A stretch of 64,000 nt of DNA, from assembly GCA_003249225.1 (NCBI GenBank), contig QKJQ01000019.1, positions 1-64,000 of the forward strand, written 5' to 3'. The DNA comes from Clostridia bacterium. GTDB taxonomy: Bacteria; Bacillota; Clostridia; Lachnospirales; Lachnospiraceae. Made by a program: the position numbers and the translations under genes. Under the pieces are notes generated by a model. That model was given only the letters and a program-made list of their open reading frames with translations. It did no database searches and had not been told where the DNA came from. Positions 16,918 through 25,068 of this stretch are shown in pieces. Each line of letters begins with the position of its first letter. Position 1 is the stretch's first letter.

Positions 16918-17418
16918 TTACCTTTCACTGTGCCTTTTATAAAAAAACAGAACGATCTTTTCAAGATGACGCTTAAAAACAATCTGAATCTCCTCTTTTT
17001 TATCAATAGGATTCACCAGAATGCTGTACAGACCGGTTCTGTTCGCGCCATAAATATCCGTAAAAAGCTGATCTCCAATAAACACGGTCGTCTTTTTATT
17101 ACCATCAATCTTTTCCATTGCTTTCAAATATGCTTTTCTCGATGGTTTTCCTGCTTTATAAATATAGGGAAGTTCTACCTGATTCGCAAACCCACCGACT
17201 CTATCTTCCTTATTATTAGACATCAGACATATTCGAAATCCCAGTTGTTTTAAATATTTGACAAGTCGTATTGCTCTCTCACTGGCCGGTGCCCCGTGCT
17301 CTACTAATGTGTTATCGATGTCAAACAAAAGAAACCGGAATCCTTTTTTATAAAGTTTTTGATAATCAATATTGTATGACGAATCGATCCATTCCGTCGG
17401 ATAAAATATACGTAGCAT
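16918..17418 (-). CDS. YqeG family HAD-IIIA phosphatase
   Basis: A 166-residue HAD phosphatase of the YqeG type. Motif I is FDIDNTLVEHGAP with Asp33 and Asp35; later FIGDQLFTDIYGANR is motif III. Members have been linked to phosphatidylglycerol-phosphate dephosphorylation in plants (PGPMT1) and are of uncertain role in Firmicutes, where the gene often sits with aroE and yqeH. Here it precedes aroQ and the element in between. A cardiolipin synthase lies at 22-23.5 kb, compatible with a phospholipid role but not adjacent. Confidence 0.88.
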   Translation of the reverse strand: MLRIFYPTEWIDSSYNIDYQKLYKKGFRFLLFDIDNTLVEHGAPASERAIRLVKYLKQLGFRICLMSNNKEDRVGGFANQVELPYIYKAGKPSRKAYLKAMEKIDGNKKTTVFIGDQLFTDIYGANRTGLYSILVNPIDKKEEIQIVFKRHLEKIVLFFYKRHSER

Positions 17419-17545
17419 ACTTTTTCCTTTCTCTGCATCACAATAAGTTAATTATATCTGATAGAGTTTCAATTTTCAAGCTTTCCTTTCTATCGTTCCA
17501 CATGTATCATATGGTGTCAGTACATATCGTATTAGCTTCAATCGC

Positions 17546-17592
17546 TTGCAATTTCTAAAACGATAGTCTATAATTTCAATGTATAGACTATC
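17546..17592 (+). promoter_or_regulatory. Promoter with palindromic operator for the SDR gene
   Basis: TTGCAA (17546-17551) and TATAAT (17569-17574) are 17 bp apart. A perfect inverted repeat, gatagtctata (17562-17572) and tatagactatc (17582-17592), covers the -10 and the transcription start, with centres 20 bp apart (two helical turns). This is a typical layout for repression by a dimeric regulator. The cognate regulator gene is not in the window. Confidence 0.75.
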
Positions 17593-17611
17593 AGATATGG
17601 AGGGTTTCAAA

Positions 17612-18415
17612 ATGGATATTGCAAGTAAATTTTCTTTAGAGGGCAAAGTTGCACTCATTACAGGTGCATCTTACGGAATCGGATTTGCAATCGCAAGTGC
17701 CTATGCTTCCTGTGGCGCTACAATCGTTTTCAATGACATTAAACAGGAACTGGTGGATAAAGGTGTTGAAGCTTACAAAGAAGCCGGAATCACAGCACAC
17801 GGCTATGTTTGTGACGTAACTAATGAAGACCAGGTAAACGCTATGGTAGCACAGATCGAGAAGGAAGTTGGTGTGATCGATATCCTCGTAAACAATGCAG
17901 GAATCATCAAACGTATTCCTATGTGCGATATGACAGCAGCAGAATTCAGACAGGTCATTGATGTAGATTTAAATGCACCTTTCATTGTATCAAAAGCTGT
18001 TATTCCTAGCATGATTAAAAAGGGACATGGCAAAATTATCAATATCTGTTCCATGATGAGTGAACTTGGCCGTGAGACAGTTTCTGCCTATGCTGCAGCA
18101 AAGGGCGGCTTAAAAATGTTAACAAAAAATATCTGTTCTGAATACGGTGAATTCAACATTCAATGTAACGGCATTGGACCAGGATACATTGCTACTCCTC
18201 AGACGGCTCCATTAAGAGAAATTCAGGCAGACGGTTCCAGACACCCATTTGATCAGTTCATTATTGCTAAGACACCGGCTGCTCGCTGGGGTGAAGCAGA
18301 TGACTTAATGGGACCTGCCGTATTCCTTGCTTCAGAAGCTTCTGACTTTGTTAACGGACATATTCTTTATGTTGATGGTGGTATTCTTGCTTACATCGGC
18401 AAACAGCCACAGTAA
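17612..18415 (+). CDS. SDR oxidoreductase, gluconate 5-dehydrogenase / KduD-like
   Basis: A 267-residue short-chain dehydrogenase. Nucleotide site TGASYGIG at 17-24, NNAGI at 94-98, Ser147 and the YAAAK catalytic pair (Tyr160, Lys164), and a GPGYIATPQT substrate loop typical of gluconate 5-dehydrogenases and 2-keto-3-deoxygluconate oxidoreductases. It would interconvert 5-keto and hydroxy forms of hexonates in uronate catabolism, fitting the GH28 pectinase at the left. Start at 17612 follows GGAGGG; the frame start at 17579 has no such site. Single gene with its own operator-controlled promoter and terminator. Confidence 0.88.
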   Translation: MDIASKFSLEGKVALITGASYGIGFAIASAYASCGATIVFNDIKQELVDKGVEAYKEAGITAHGYVCDVTNEDQVNAMVAQIEKEVGVIDILVNNAGIIKRIPMCDMTAAEFRQVIDVDLNAPFIVSKAVIPSMIKKGHGKIINICSMMSELGRETVSAYAAAKGGLKMLTKNICSEYGEFNIQCNGIGPGYIATPQTAPLREIQADGSRHPFDQFIIAKTPAARWGEADDLMGPAVFLASEASDFVNGHILYVDGGILAYIGKQPQ

Positions 18416-18440
18416 GCAGAAATAAAATCTGTATTTAATA

Positions 18441-18471
18441 AAAGCGCGGTATCGATACCGCGCTTTTTATT
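18441..18471 (+). terminator. Rho-independent terminator after SDR gene
   Basis: Self-complementary aaagcgcggtat/ataccgcgcttt followed by TTTTATTTA. It also stops leftward transcription weakly, since A-rich sequence precedes it. Confidence 0.9.
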
Positions 18472-18553
18472 TACTCTTTATTTTTGTTTTATTACATATT
18501 TATTGCAACTGTTTCAATAGAATCATTCTCTTTCGAATCTGTCATTTTGTGTT

Positions 18554-19297
18554 TTAGGTTAAGCTGTCAATCAACGATCCGGTACTAAGAGCTGTATACG
18601 ATCCTGAACTTGTATACGAAGATCCGGATAGTGCAGAGATAAGATTCTGTGCCGAATAAAAATAACTGCTGGCTTTACTGCTCAGATAGGAAGAAAGTGA
18701 ATTGCTTCCATTGAACAATGTCTTTAACGTTGATATGTCGGCCTGTTTAAAATCTTCTTCATCAATGGATAATGAATTATCTCCGTTGATCGTAATCCCT
18801 GCATCACTAAGCAGTGATGAATTTGCACCAATGTACGATGTTATGATGTCTGTTTTTTTTGTAACAAGAGAAGAGCTTTGTTCGGAGGAAGCTTCAAGAA
18901 TACTGTTGTATGCTTCAACCAGCTCTGTTGCTGCTTCATACAAGGAATCGTAATCATAGTCCGAAGTTGTTGATGTGACCCCGGTTGTCTCATCCGTTGT
19001 CTTGGTATCTACCTTTTCAAATAGTGAATCTGACCCCGTCGCAGCTAATGCATCAGCGGCAGTCTTTAAATCAATCGCGTTCTGTTGTAGTAGAACAAGA
19101 CTCGTTTTCGTTGTTCCGCTATCAGAAGAGGCTTCGCTTTCCTGCTTTGTATAATACGCATCAAGCAGCTTTTTATAGGACCCATTTTTTATGGACGCAT
19201 AATCACTTAATAAGCTGGTCGAACTTGTACTATCCGAGCTAGAAGACGATGAATAGAACAACGATGTGTAATTTGAATATGTCGTACTGATCGACAT
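18554..19297 (-). CDS. Ser/Thr-rich orphan protein with FliD-like C-terminal segment
   Basis: 247 residues, extremely rich in Ser and Thr, without Cys or Trp, and without a signal peptide. The C-terminal half contains LLSDAGITINGDNSLSIDEEDF followed by LKTLFNG, which resembles the C-terminal part of the flagellar cap protein FliD (the usual pattern is gi-dGtLsiDe...LF-G). No FliD N-terminus is present, and the length is half that of FliD. Good AAGGAGGG site. No flagellar genes adjoin, though a YvyF-like gene and a chemoreceptor occur elsewhere. It could be a secreted surface or filament-associated protein; function unknown. Confidence 0.6.
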   Translation of the reverse strand: MSISTTYSNYTSLFYSSSSSSDSTSSTSLLSDYASIKNGSYKKLLDAYYTKQESEASSDSGTTKTSLVLLQQNAIDLKTAADALAATGSDSLFEKVDTKTTDETTGVTSTTSDYDYDSLYEAATELVEAYNSILEASSEQSSSLVTKKTDIITSYIGANSSLLSDAGITINGDNSLSIDEEDFKQADISTLKTLFNGSNSLSSYLSSKASSYFYSAQNLISALSGSSYTSSGSYTALSTGSLIDSLT

Positions 19298-19406
19298 ACC
19301 ATCCCTCCTTTGCTAAGTAAGACTTCCCTGTCCGTACTATACACATTTACCTAGTACCACTCAATCTTTATATCGGTATGTTATAATAAGAAATTAATAG
19401 TTATAA

Positions 19407-19811
19407 TTATTTTTTGCGTTCCAATTCTGTCTCCAGTCTCACGACTTTCTTTTGTTCTTCAATGTTCTCTTTCTTCAGCAATGTAATTTCTTTTTCTGCA
19501 TGTTCAAGTTTTGACTGCAAGGCAATGATCTCTCTCTTTAAATCATAAATCTCGTTACTTTTGCTGTCACTGTTGCTTTCCATGTCTTCCATTTGCTTTT
19601 TTACTTTAAAGTAATCGTCAGCAATGTTAATATGCATCAATACAATCTTCATATCGGAGTCGAGTACGCGATAAGCTTCCTGTTGCTTAAGCTCCGCATA
19701 TTTATTGTTAATATAAGAAGCCACCTTCTGAAGATATTCTTCACTCTCATATCCACATATCGTATATCTTTTATGATTTATAATAACTTCAATGTCTGTA
19801 CGCTTCTTCAT
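19407..19811 (-). CDS. zapA: Cell division protein ZapA
   Basis: 134 residues. The N-terminal part (EVIINHKRYTICGYESEEYLQKVASYI) is the ZapA beta-hairpin/helix head and the rest is a long heptad coiled coil rich in Glu and Lys. ZapA dimers cross-link FtsZ filaments at the division ring. The start at 19811 follows TGGAGGGCCGA and matches the family start; the longer frame to 19883 has no site. Downstream in direction from ruvB with 103 bp between. The C-terminus is longer than in B. subtilis ZapA (85 residues), as is common in Clostridia. Confidence 0.88.
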   Translation of the reverse strand: MKKRTDIEVIINHKRYTICGYESEEYLQKVASYINNKYAELKQQEAYRVLDSDMKIVLMHINIADDYFKVKKQMEDMESNSDSKSNEIYDLKREIIALQSKLEHAEKEITLLKKENIEEQKKVVRLETELERKK

Positions 19812-19914
19812 TCGGCCCTCCATGTGGATAATTCGACATGCTATTCTTTTTCTCATTATATGCTGTACTTTGACATAAAACAATCCTTTTTTTCACAAAT
19901 TAGAAGTCTTCTCT

Positions 19915-20913
19915 TTATTCAGCTCTTTCCAGTCCAAAATGCCGGTAAGTAAGGTCCGTGACCACGCGTCCGCGCGGTGTACGAAGTATAAATCCATTCT
20001 GAACCAGGTATGGTTCGTATACTTCTTCTACAGTCCCGCTGTCCTCACCAATGGTTGTTGCGATGGTATCGATTCCCACTGGTCCGCCACCAAATTTTTG
20101 AATCATTGTAGTCAGAATCTCCCGGTCTATATGGTCAAGTCCCTGCTTATCAACCTCTAAGAGATCAAGCGCATACTGAGCGACTTCCTGTGTTATCGCT
20201 CCATCGTATTTCACCTGTGCAAAATCTCTTACCCTCTTTAACAGGCGATTTGCCAGACGCGGTGTTCCTCTTGACCTACGAGCCAGCTCCATAGCGCCTT
20301 TCTCATCAATCGATACCCCAAGAACACCAGCTGAATGAAAAATTATTTCACACAGTTCATCAGTACTATAGAATTCCAGACGATTTACAACACCAAATCG
20401 GTCTCGTAAAGGTGCTGTTAGCATTCCGGCTCTTGTTGTAGCACCGACCAGAGTGAATTTTGGAAGATCCAGCCGAACGGATCTGGCCGTTGCTCCACGT
20501 CCAATCACGATATCTATAGCGTAGTCTTCCATCGCCGGATACAGAAGTTCTTCTACCTGCCTGTTCAATCGATGAATTTCATCTATGAACAGGACATCAC
20601 CTTCCTGCAGATTATTCAGAATGGCTGCCATATCGCCAGGTTTTTCGATCGCAGGTCCGGCGGTCGTTCTCATGTTCACACCCATCTCATTGGCGATGAT
20701 ACCTGCGAGTGTTGTCTTTCCAAGTCCGGGTGGTCCGAATAAAAGCACATGATCCAGTACATCCTTACGCTGCAGAGCTGCTTCTATGTATATTTTCAGG
20801 TTGTTCTTTGCTTTTGTCTGCCCAATGTAATCCTTCAGCATCTGTGGCCTAAGATTCTTGTCAAGCGTACGATCTTCTTCACTGATTTCTGTAGTGATTA
20901 TTCTTTTTCCCAT
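19915..20913 (-). CDS. ruvB: Holliday junction branch migration helicase RuvB
   Basis: 332-residue AAA+ motor that drives branch migration with RuvA. Walker A GPPGLGKT at 60-67, Walker B FIDEIHRL, sensor 1 GATTRAGML, arginine finger region RDRFG and a C-terminal winged helix with [16 protein letters not shown]. Start at 20913 has a GGAGAGG site; the in-frame ATG four codons earlier lacks one. The gap to the ruvA stop is 13 bp, so ruvA-ruvB form an operon. RecU, the resolvase partner in Firmicutes, is at 7.6-8.2 kb. Confidence 0.98.
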   Translation of the reverse strand: MGKRIITTEISEEDRTLDKNLRPQMLKDYIGQTKAKNNLKIYIEAALQRKDVLDHVLLFGPPGLGKTTLAGIIANEMGVNMRTTAGPAIEKPGDMAAILNNLQEGDVLFIDEIHRLNRQVEELLYPAMEDYAIDIVIGRGATARSVRLDLPKFTLVGATTRAGMLTAPLRDRFGVVNRLEFYSTDELCEIIFHSAGVLGVSIDEKGAMELARRSRGTPRLANRLLKRVRDFAQVKYDGAITQEVAQYALDLLEVDKQGLDHIDREILTTMIQKFGGGPVGIDTIATTIGEDSGTVEEVYEPYLVQNGFILRTPRGRVVTDLTYRHFGLERAE

Positions 20914-20926
20914 GTTCCTCTCCATC

Positions 20927-21538
20927 CTATAACTGCCGTAAGCTTAATTTCAAGATATCCTCTACTGTCATACTTTCTGTCAGCTCTATTTTACGTACCG
21001 CCTGTAATGCTTCCGTCTGTGAATACCCGAGTGAAACCAATGCCTGTGCTGCTTCTTCTCTTATTCCGACCGACAAAGTACCGTTTGTTTCAAGTCCTTC
21101 TCCCTGTGCATATTTCGCTTCGAAAGCATCTTCCAGCTTGAACTTATCCTTTAGCTCCAAAATCAGCTTTCCTGCTGTCTTAGCACCGATGCCGGGTGCT
21201 TTCGAGATAGCTTTTACATCTTCGGATAACACAGCGAACCGAAGATTATCCGCTGTTATCGAGGATAATATGCCAAGTGCTCCCTTGGGTCCGATTCCAT
21301 TCACGGTCAATAAAAGTTTAAATACGTTCAAATCATCTTTCGATGCAAAGCCAAACAATGACATTCCATCTTCTTTAACATGAAGATACGTATAGATCTT
21401 AATACTTTCTCCAAGCATTCCGGCAACTTCTGCAATTACGGAATCCGGTACTGCTATCTCATACCCCATACCATGATGATCAAGTATCAGACTTTTTGTC
21501 CTGACCTCGACCAGTTCTCCCTTTATATAAGCAATCAT
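20927..21538 (-). CDS. ruvA: Holliday junction DNA helicase RuvA
   Basis: 203 residues: OB-fold (1-63, [12 protein letters not shown]), two helix-hairpin-helix motifs ([19 protein letters not shown] and [21 protein letters not shown]) that hold the junction, a linker, and the C-terminal RuvB-binding UBA-like domain ([20 protein letters not shown]). Start at 21538; the extended frame to 21598 is repeat-element sequence. The ribosome binding site GAGGAG is the end of that element. Confidence 0.98.
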   Translation of the reverse strand: MIAYIKGELVEVRTKSLILDHHGMGYEIAVPDSVIAEVAGMLGESIKIYTYLHVKEDGMSLFGFASKDDLNVFKLLLTVNGIGPKGALGILSSITADNLRFAVLSEDVKAISKAPGIGAKTAGKLILELKDKFKLEDAFEAKYAQGEGLETNGTLSVGIREEAAQALVSLGYSQTEALQAVRKIELTESMTVEDILKLSLRQL

Positions 21539-21542
21539 ATTT

Positions 21543-21661
21543 CTCCTCATTCCTGCACTGTTTTTGTGTATATCAAGTTTGCACGAGCGATTACGCACAA
21601 GTTACAACCTTGCTTGTGAAAGAATTATCTATTTCGTTCACACATTACTCCATTCCTGCAC
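21543..21661 (-). repeat. Dispersed two-hairpin leader element upstream of ruvA (type copy)
   Basis: On the minus strand in order: a GTGCAGGAATGGAG box (21648-21661), imperfect hairpin 1 gtgaa.../...ttcac (21616-21641), hairpin 2 caaggttg/caaacttg (21574-21612) with the GTGCGTAATCGCTCG loop, a 15-bp AT-rich spacer, and the terminal box GTGCAGGAATGAGG (21545-21558), whose GAGGAG is the ruvA Shine-Dalgarno. The box occurs at both ends as a direct repeat. Ten further copies or remnants are listed in this table. Confidence 0.75.
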
Positions 21662-21685
21662 GGATTTCGATAATATTCCCCACTC

Positions 21686-21943
21686 TCATTCATCATCTTT
21701 GATCTTTTCAAAAGTCCCCGGTGATGTTATCAGTCTTCCTTCCGTTATATAACTGACAACAAGTTCAATCGGAAGATCCAGTGCTTCTGAAATCTGCATG
21801 GCATTGCTGTTCGGATATTCTGCCAGATATCCGGCAACACGTGAAAAATAAGCATCATCAAGCTTTCTGCATTCATTGCATGTCCTTGATAATGTTCTGC
21901 TGATAAACACTTTTCTGCAGATTTTGCATATGTTCGTCTGCAT
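21686..21943 (-). CDS. YvyF-like zinc-ribbon protein
   Basis: 85 residues. The N-terminus has two Cys pairs, CKIC and CNEC (positions 6-9 and 18-21), forming a zinc ribbon; the rest is a winged-helix-like segment (MQISEALDLPIELVVSYITEGRL). This resembles the YvyF proteins of the flagellar late operon (TIGR03826). Here no flgM or flagellar gene is adjacent; it sits between the cardiolipin synthase gene (25 bp) and ruvA. A regulatory role is inferred. Confidence 0.7.
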   Translation of the reverse strand: MQTNICKICRKVFISRTLSRTCNECRKLDDAYFSRVAGYLAEYPNSNAMQISEALDLPIELVVSYITEGRLITSPGTFEKIKDDE

Positions 21944-21968
21944 TTTCCAACACCTCTCAAGCCTCTTA

Positions 21969-23525
21969 TTACATCAATGTAGCAAAAAGATTTAATACTT
22001 CCTGCCAGACTTTTTTATGCCATGGCCGATTCAGCCATTCTTCATAAAAAATTTCCTTTGAAATTCTCATTGTGTCCAAAAGATCACTTTTTATGATATC
22101 AATGGTATCACTGTCACATATAAATGTACCGCATTCGTAGTGTAAATAAAAGCTCCGGTAATCCATATTAATGGTTCCGACCACACCGCAGTCTTCGTTG
22201 ATGATCGTCTTGGCATGAATAAATCCGGGTGAATACTCAAAAATTCGGATCCCCGCCTGTAAGAGAGGACCGTAGTTGTACTCTGTCAGCATCTTTACCC
22301 CTCTTTTGTCCGGTATGCTGGGGGTAATGAGCCGGACATCAATCCCACTGTGTACTGCTGTAATCAGCACATCCTTTATATCATCGTCGATTACAAGATA
22401 CGGTGTCGTTATATAAAGATACCGTTTTGCATAATACATGATTTCCTTGTAGATCGTAACAATCGGATTTCTTGGGTTATTCGCCGGACCATCCGATACA
22501 AATTGGCAGTATACATCGTTCTTTGGAAATACCCGCTCCGTTTTATAGGGTGAATAGTCCATCAGAGGCTCATCGCCCGCAACCTCCCACATCTGGAAGA
22601 ACGTTACCGTCATTCCCCATACACAATCACCCTCGACTCTGACAGCGTTGTCTTTCCAGACACCAAAACGCTCTACAAGATTTACATATTCATCTGCAAT
22701 GTTCATTCCGCCGGTATATCCGATCTCCCCGTCGATAACGACAATTTTCTGATGATTCCGGTAATTCATATACAGTTTTTCCATGTATTTATGAATCGGG
22801 TTAAAGACACGTGTTTTTATTCCATCGCGCTCAAGCTTTGCACGAAAGTCTTTTTCTGTACGCAGCGCTGCTCCAAAATCATCGTACACGAGAAGCACTT
22901 CAACACCTTCTGCCGCTTTTTCCGCCATAATCGAGCGCATCTCCCGCCACAGAATTCCGTCACCGATGATATAGAAGTTAATAAGAATAAATTTTTTTGC
23001 ATTTCGCATATCTTCAAAAACTGCTTTGAAGGTCTCGTCGCCCATTGGATAATATGTTATTTGGTTGTTCTTATACAAAGGGAAAGAATACGATTCCATG
23101 CTCCTGACAATCCTTGATTTTGTAGGAAAACGTCTTGTGAACTCTTCAACCGCTTCCGGGTTATATTCATAGAATGTCTCTCCATGACGCAGCTTATAAT
23201 TAACTCTTCTGTCAATTTTTTTCTTTGAACCGTTCTTGCCCCATAAGGCATACATCAAGTGTCCCGTTAACGGTACCACCAGAATGACACAGATCCAGCT
23301 TATTTTAAAAGACGGACTGCGGTTGTCATTTACAAGACCAATCATAATGAATATACTGGCAATCTCTATGGCAGCATAAATATAGACCGTATATCCGGTC
23401 AGCCAGATCGATAAACCAATTATGGCCGCCAGCTGCACCAAAACAAGCACCGCCACTATACTGACCCTGATTATACCACTCCAGTAGCTCTTTATTATCC
23501 CCTTATCGATTTTATTCTCTCCCAT
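21969..23525 (-). CDS. cls: Cardiolipin synthase (PLD family)
   Basis: 518-residue membrane enzyme that condenses two phosphatidylglycerols into cardiolipin. Two N-terminal membrane helices (about 15-65), then two PLD domains, each with a full HKD motif: NHQKIVVIDGEIGYTGG and IHAKTIINEDCGVVGT followed by NMDYRSF. The start follows a weak GGAGTGGGATAA site. It is the first gene of a minus-strand unit with the YvyF-like gene and ruvAB. Confidence 0.94.
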   Translation of the reverse strand: MGENKIDKGIIKSYWSGIIRVSIVAVLVLVQLAAIIGLSIWLTGYTVYIYAAIEIASIFIMIGLVNDNRSPSFKISWICVILVVPLTGHLMYALWGKNGSKKKIDRRVNYKLRHGETFYEYNPEAVEEFTRRFPTKSRIVRSMESYSFPLYKNNQITYYPMGDETFKAVFEDMRNAKKFILINFYIIGDGILWREMRSIMAEKAAEGVEVLLVYDDFGAALRTEKDFRAKLERDGIKTRVFNPIHKYMEKLYMNYRNHQKIVVIDGEIGYTGGMNIADEYVNLVERFGVWKDNAVRVEGDCVWGMTVTFFQMWEVAGDEPLMDYSPYKTERVFPKNDVYCQFVSDGPANNPRNPIVTIYKEIMYYAKRYLYITTPYLVIDDDIKDVLITAVHSGIDVRLITPSIPDKRGVKMLTEYNYGPLLQAGIRIFEYSPGFIHAKTIINEDCGVVGTINMDYRSFYLHYECGTFICDSDTIDIIKSDLLDTMRISKEIFYEEWLNRPWHKKVWQEVLNLFATLM

Positions 23526-23669
23526 TTATCCCACTCCTGATAGTATTCCATACAGTTCCTCAACGCGGCGAGCGACTGTATTTGTTCTAGTCCTACTAAT
23601 CCTATCATATTTTTAATAAAAAATCACTATAAAAATGTACCCTGCATCCTATGATAAATCTACCTTGTA

Positions 23670-23678
23670 TGCTATAAT
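23670..23678 (+). promoter_or_regulatory. Extended -10 promoter of the YprB-like gene
   Basis: TGCTATAAT gives a perfect -10 (23673-23678) with the TGn extension; no good -35 is seen at 17 bp. The start codon is about 110 bp downstream, so the leader would contain the repeat element at 23744-23785. Confidence 0.5.
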
Positions 23679-23743
23679 CATGTTCATACTGTTACTACAA
23701 AGCAGGTGCCGGATGATTACGAAAGGATTCTCTGTTCGAAAAT

Positions 23744-23785
23744 CAGGCTTGGTTCAGAAATGCGAACCTGCTCGCAGGAATGAGG
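23744..23785 (+). repeat. Dispersed leader element upstream of the YprB-like gene
   Basis: Plus-strand copy: hairpin 2 caggcttgg/cgaacctg (23744-23770) followed by the box CGCAGGAATGAGG (23773-23785), which is the ribosome binding site. It is the only copy on the plus strand and keeps the same orientation relative to its gene, which argues against random insertion. Confidence 0.65.
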
Positions 23786-23790
23786 TAGAA

Positions 23791-24981
23791 ATGAAAATTA
23801 TCACCAGCCAGTTTGCACGGCCGGAATGCACCTACTGGAAAGAACAACCACTCGATCAGATCTTATTCTTCGATATTGAAACCACCGGTCTTTCAGCCGA
23901 TACATCCTACCTGTATCTAATCTGCTGTGGTTATTATCAGGAGCAGACATGTAATCTTATACAATGGTTTTCCGAAGGCATAGAAGATGAACCTGAACTT
24001 CTTGATGCTTTTTTTACGCTCATGAAGAACTATACGATGCTTGTTCATTACAATGGTACGACCTTTGATATGAATTACCTTTTAAAAAAGTCCCGCCAGT
24101 ACAAAAGGAATTATCATTTTGACAATATCCTGTCCTTAGATCTTTATAAACGTATACTTCCCTTTAAAAGCAGATTCCAGCTTCCAAACTACAAGCAGAA
24201 ATCTCTGGAGGAGTTTCTGGGTATCAAGCGTGAGGATACCTATTCCGGTGGGGATCTGATCCCGGTCTATACCAAATACCTGGGACGTGCCGGGTATGAA
24301 AAGTATCAATCAGCTACTTCCTACCATGTGACCTATCAGTCCGGTCTTCCGAAAATACCAGAACAAAGTGCAAAGCAGTTACTTGCCATGCTGCTTCTTC
24401 ACAACGCTGAAGATGTTACCGGCCTGATGAAAATATCTGCTTTACTGCCTCTTTTTGAACTTTTTGAAGGCAATGTTCCTCCTATAAAATCAGCAGTTAA
24501 GCAGGACGATTATGAGGATATGCCCGGTGAAACACTGCTTTTGTTTCCGCCTCAGGCATTTTTGATTACCTTTGATCTTCCGTGCCCGGTTACTTTGCAT
24601 TATAAGACACCATACTATTCCTTTTCTTTGTATAATAACTTATGCACGTTAAAGGTTCCGGTCCTTCAGGGAGAATTAAAATATTTTTTCACCGATTATG
24701 AGAATTATTATTACTTAAGTGCCGAGGATAAGGCCATACATAAAAGCATTGCAGATTTTGTTGATAAGTCACACCGTAAAAAGGCAACACCGGCAACCGC
24801 ATACACCAGAAAACAGGGAGAATTTCTCCCGCAGACCGGCGGCTTCCTTCCCGAATTATCAACGGAATTGCACTCTTTTGTATCTTATTTTGAATATAAA
24901 GAAGAGCTTCTTTCCAACATTGAGCTTTTGCAGGCTTATGCAGTCCAGCTGCTGACCTCCGCTCGTCTCCAGAACAAATAA
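23791..24981 (+). CDS. YprB-like ribonuclease H-fold exonuclease domain protein
   Basis: 396 residues. Residues 25-225 have a DEDD 3'-5' exonuclease fold: FDIETTGL at 27-34 (two acids), YNGTTFDMNYL, and HNAEDV near residue 200 with the last two catalytic residues. This matches the YprB_RNaseH-like domain family. The remainder (230-396) is not recognised. The start at 23791 is supported by GAGG from the leader element; the frame back to 23635 is non-coding. Substrate unknown; nucleic acid processing is inferred from the fold. Confidence 0.82.
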   Translation: MKIITSQFARPECTYWKEQPLDQILFFDIETTGLSADTSYLYLICCGYYQEQTCNLIQWFSEGIEDEPELLDAFFTLMKNYTMLVHYNGTTFDMNYLLKKSRQYKRNYHFDNILSLDLYKRILPFKSRFQLPNYKQKSLEEFLGIKREDTYSGGDLIPVYTKYLGRAGYEKYQSATSYHVTYQSGLPKIPEQSAKQLLAMLLLHNAEDVTGLMKISALLPLFELFEGNVPPIKSAVKQDDYEDMPGETLLLFPPQAFLITFDLPCPVTLHYKTPYYSFSLYNNLCTLKVPVLQGELKYFFTDYENYYYLSAEDKAIHKSIADFVDKSHRKKATPATAYTRKQGEFLPQTGGFLPELSTELHSFVSYFEYKEELLSNIELLQAYAVQLLTSARLQNK

Positions 24982-25012
24982 CAGGAGCTTTATGGGTCCC
25001 ATAAAACTCCTG
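24982..25012 (+). terminator. Hairpin directly after the YprB-like gene
   Basis: caggagctttatggg pairs with cccataaaactcctg with a TC loop and one mismatch. There is no U-run, so termination is doubtful, but the stem touches the stop codon and would protect the 3' end. Confidence 0.5.
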
Positions 25013-25068
25013 CCTGCTTCATCAATAATGTAAACTGTTCCTGCGTTTTTTATCCAATTAAAAGTGAC

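Noticed and set aside
23635..23790. N-terminal extension of the YprB-like protein, hydrophobic like a signal peptide
   Set aside because: The stretch includes the promoter -10 and the leader element; the internal ATG has the GAGG site.
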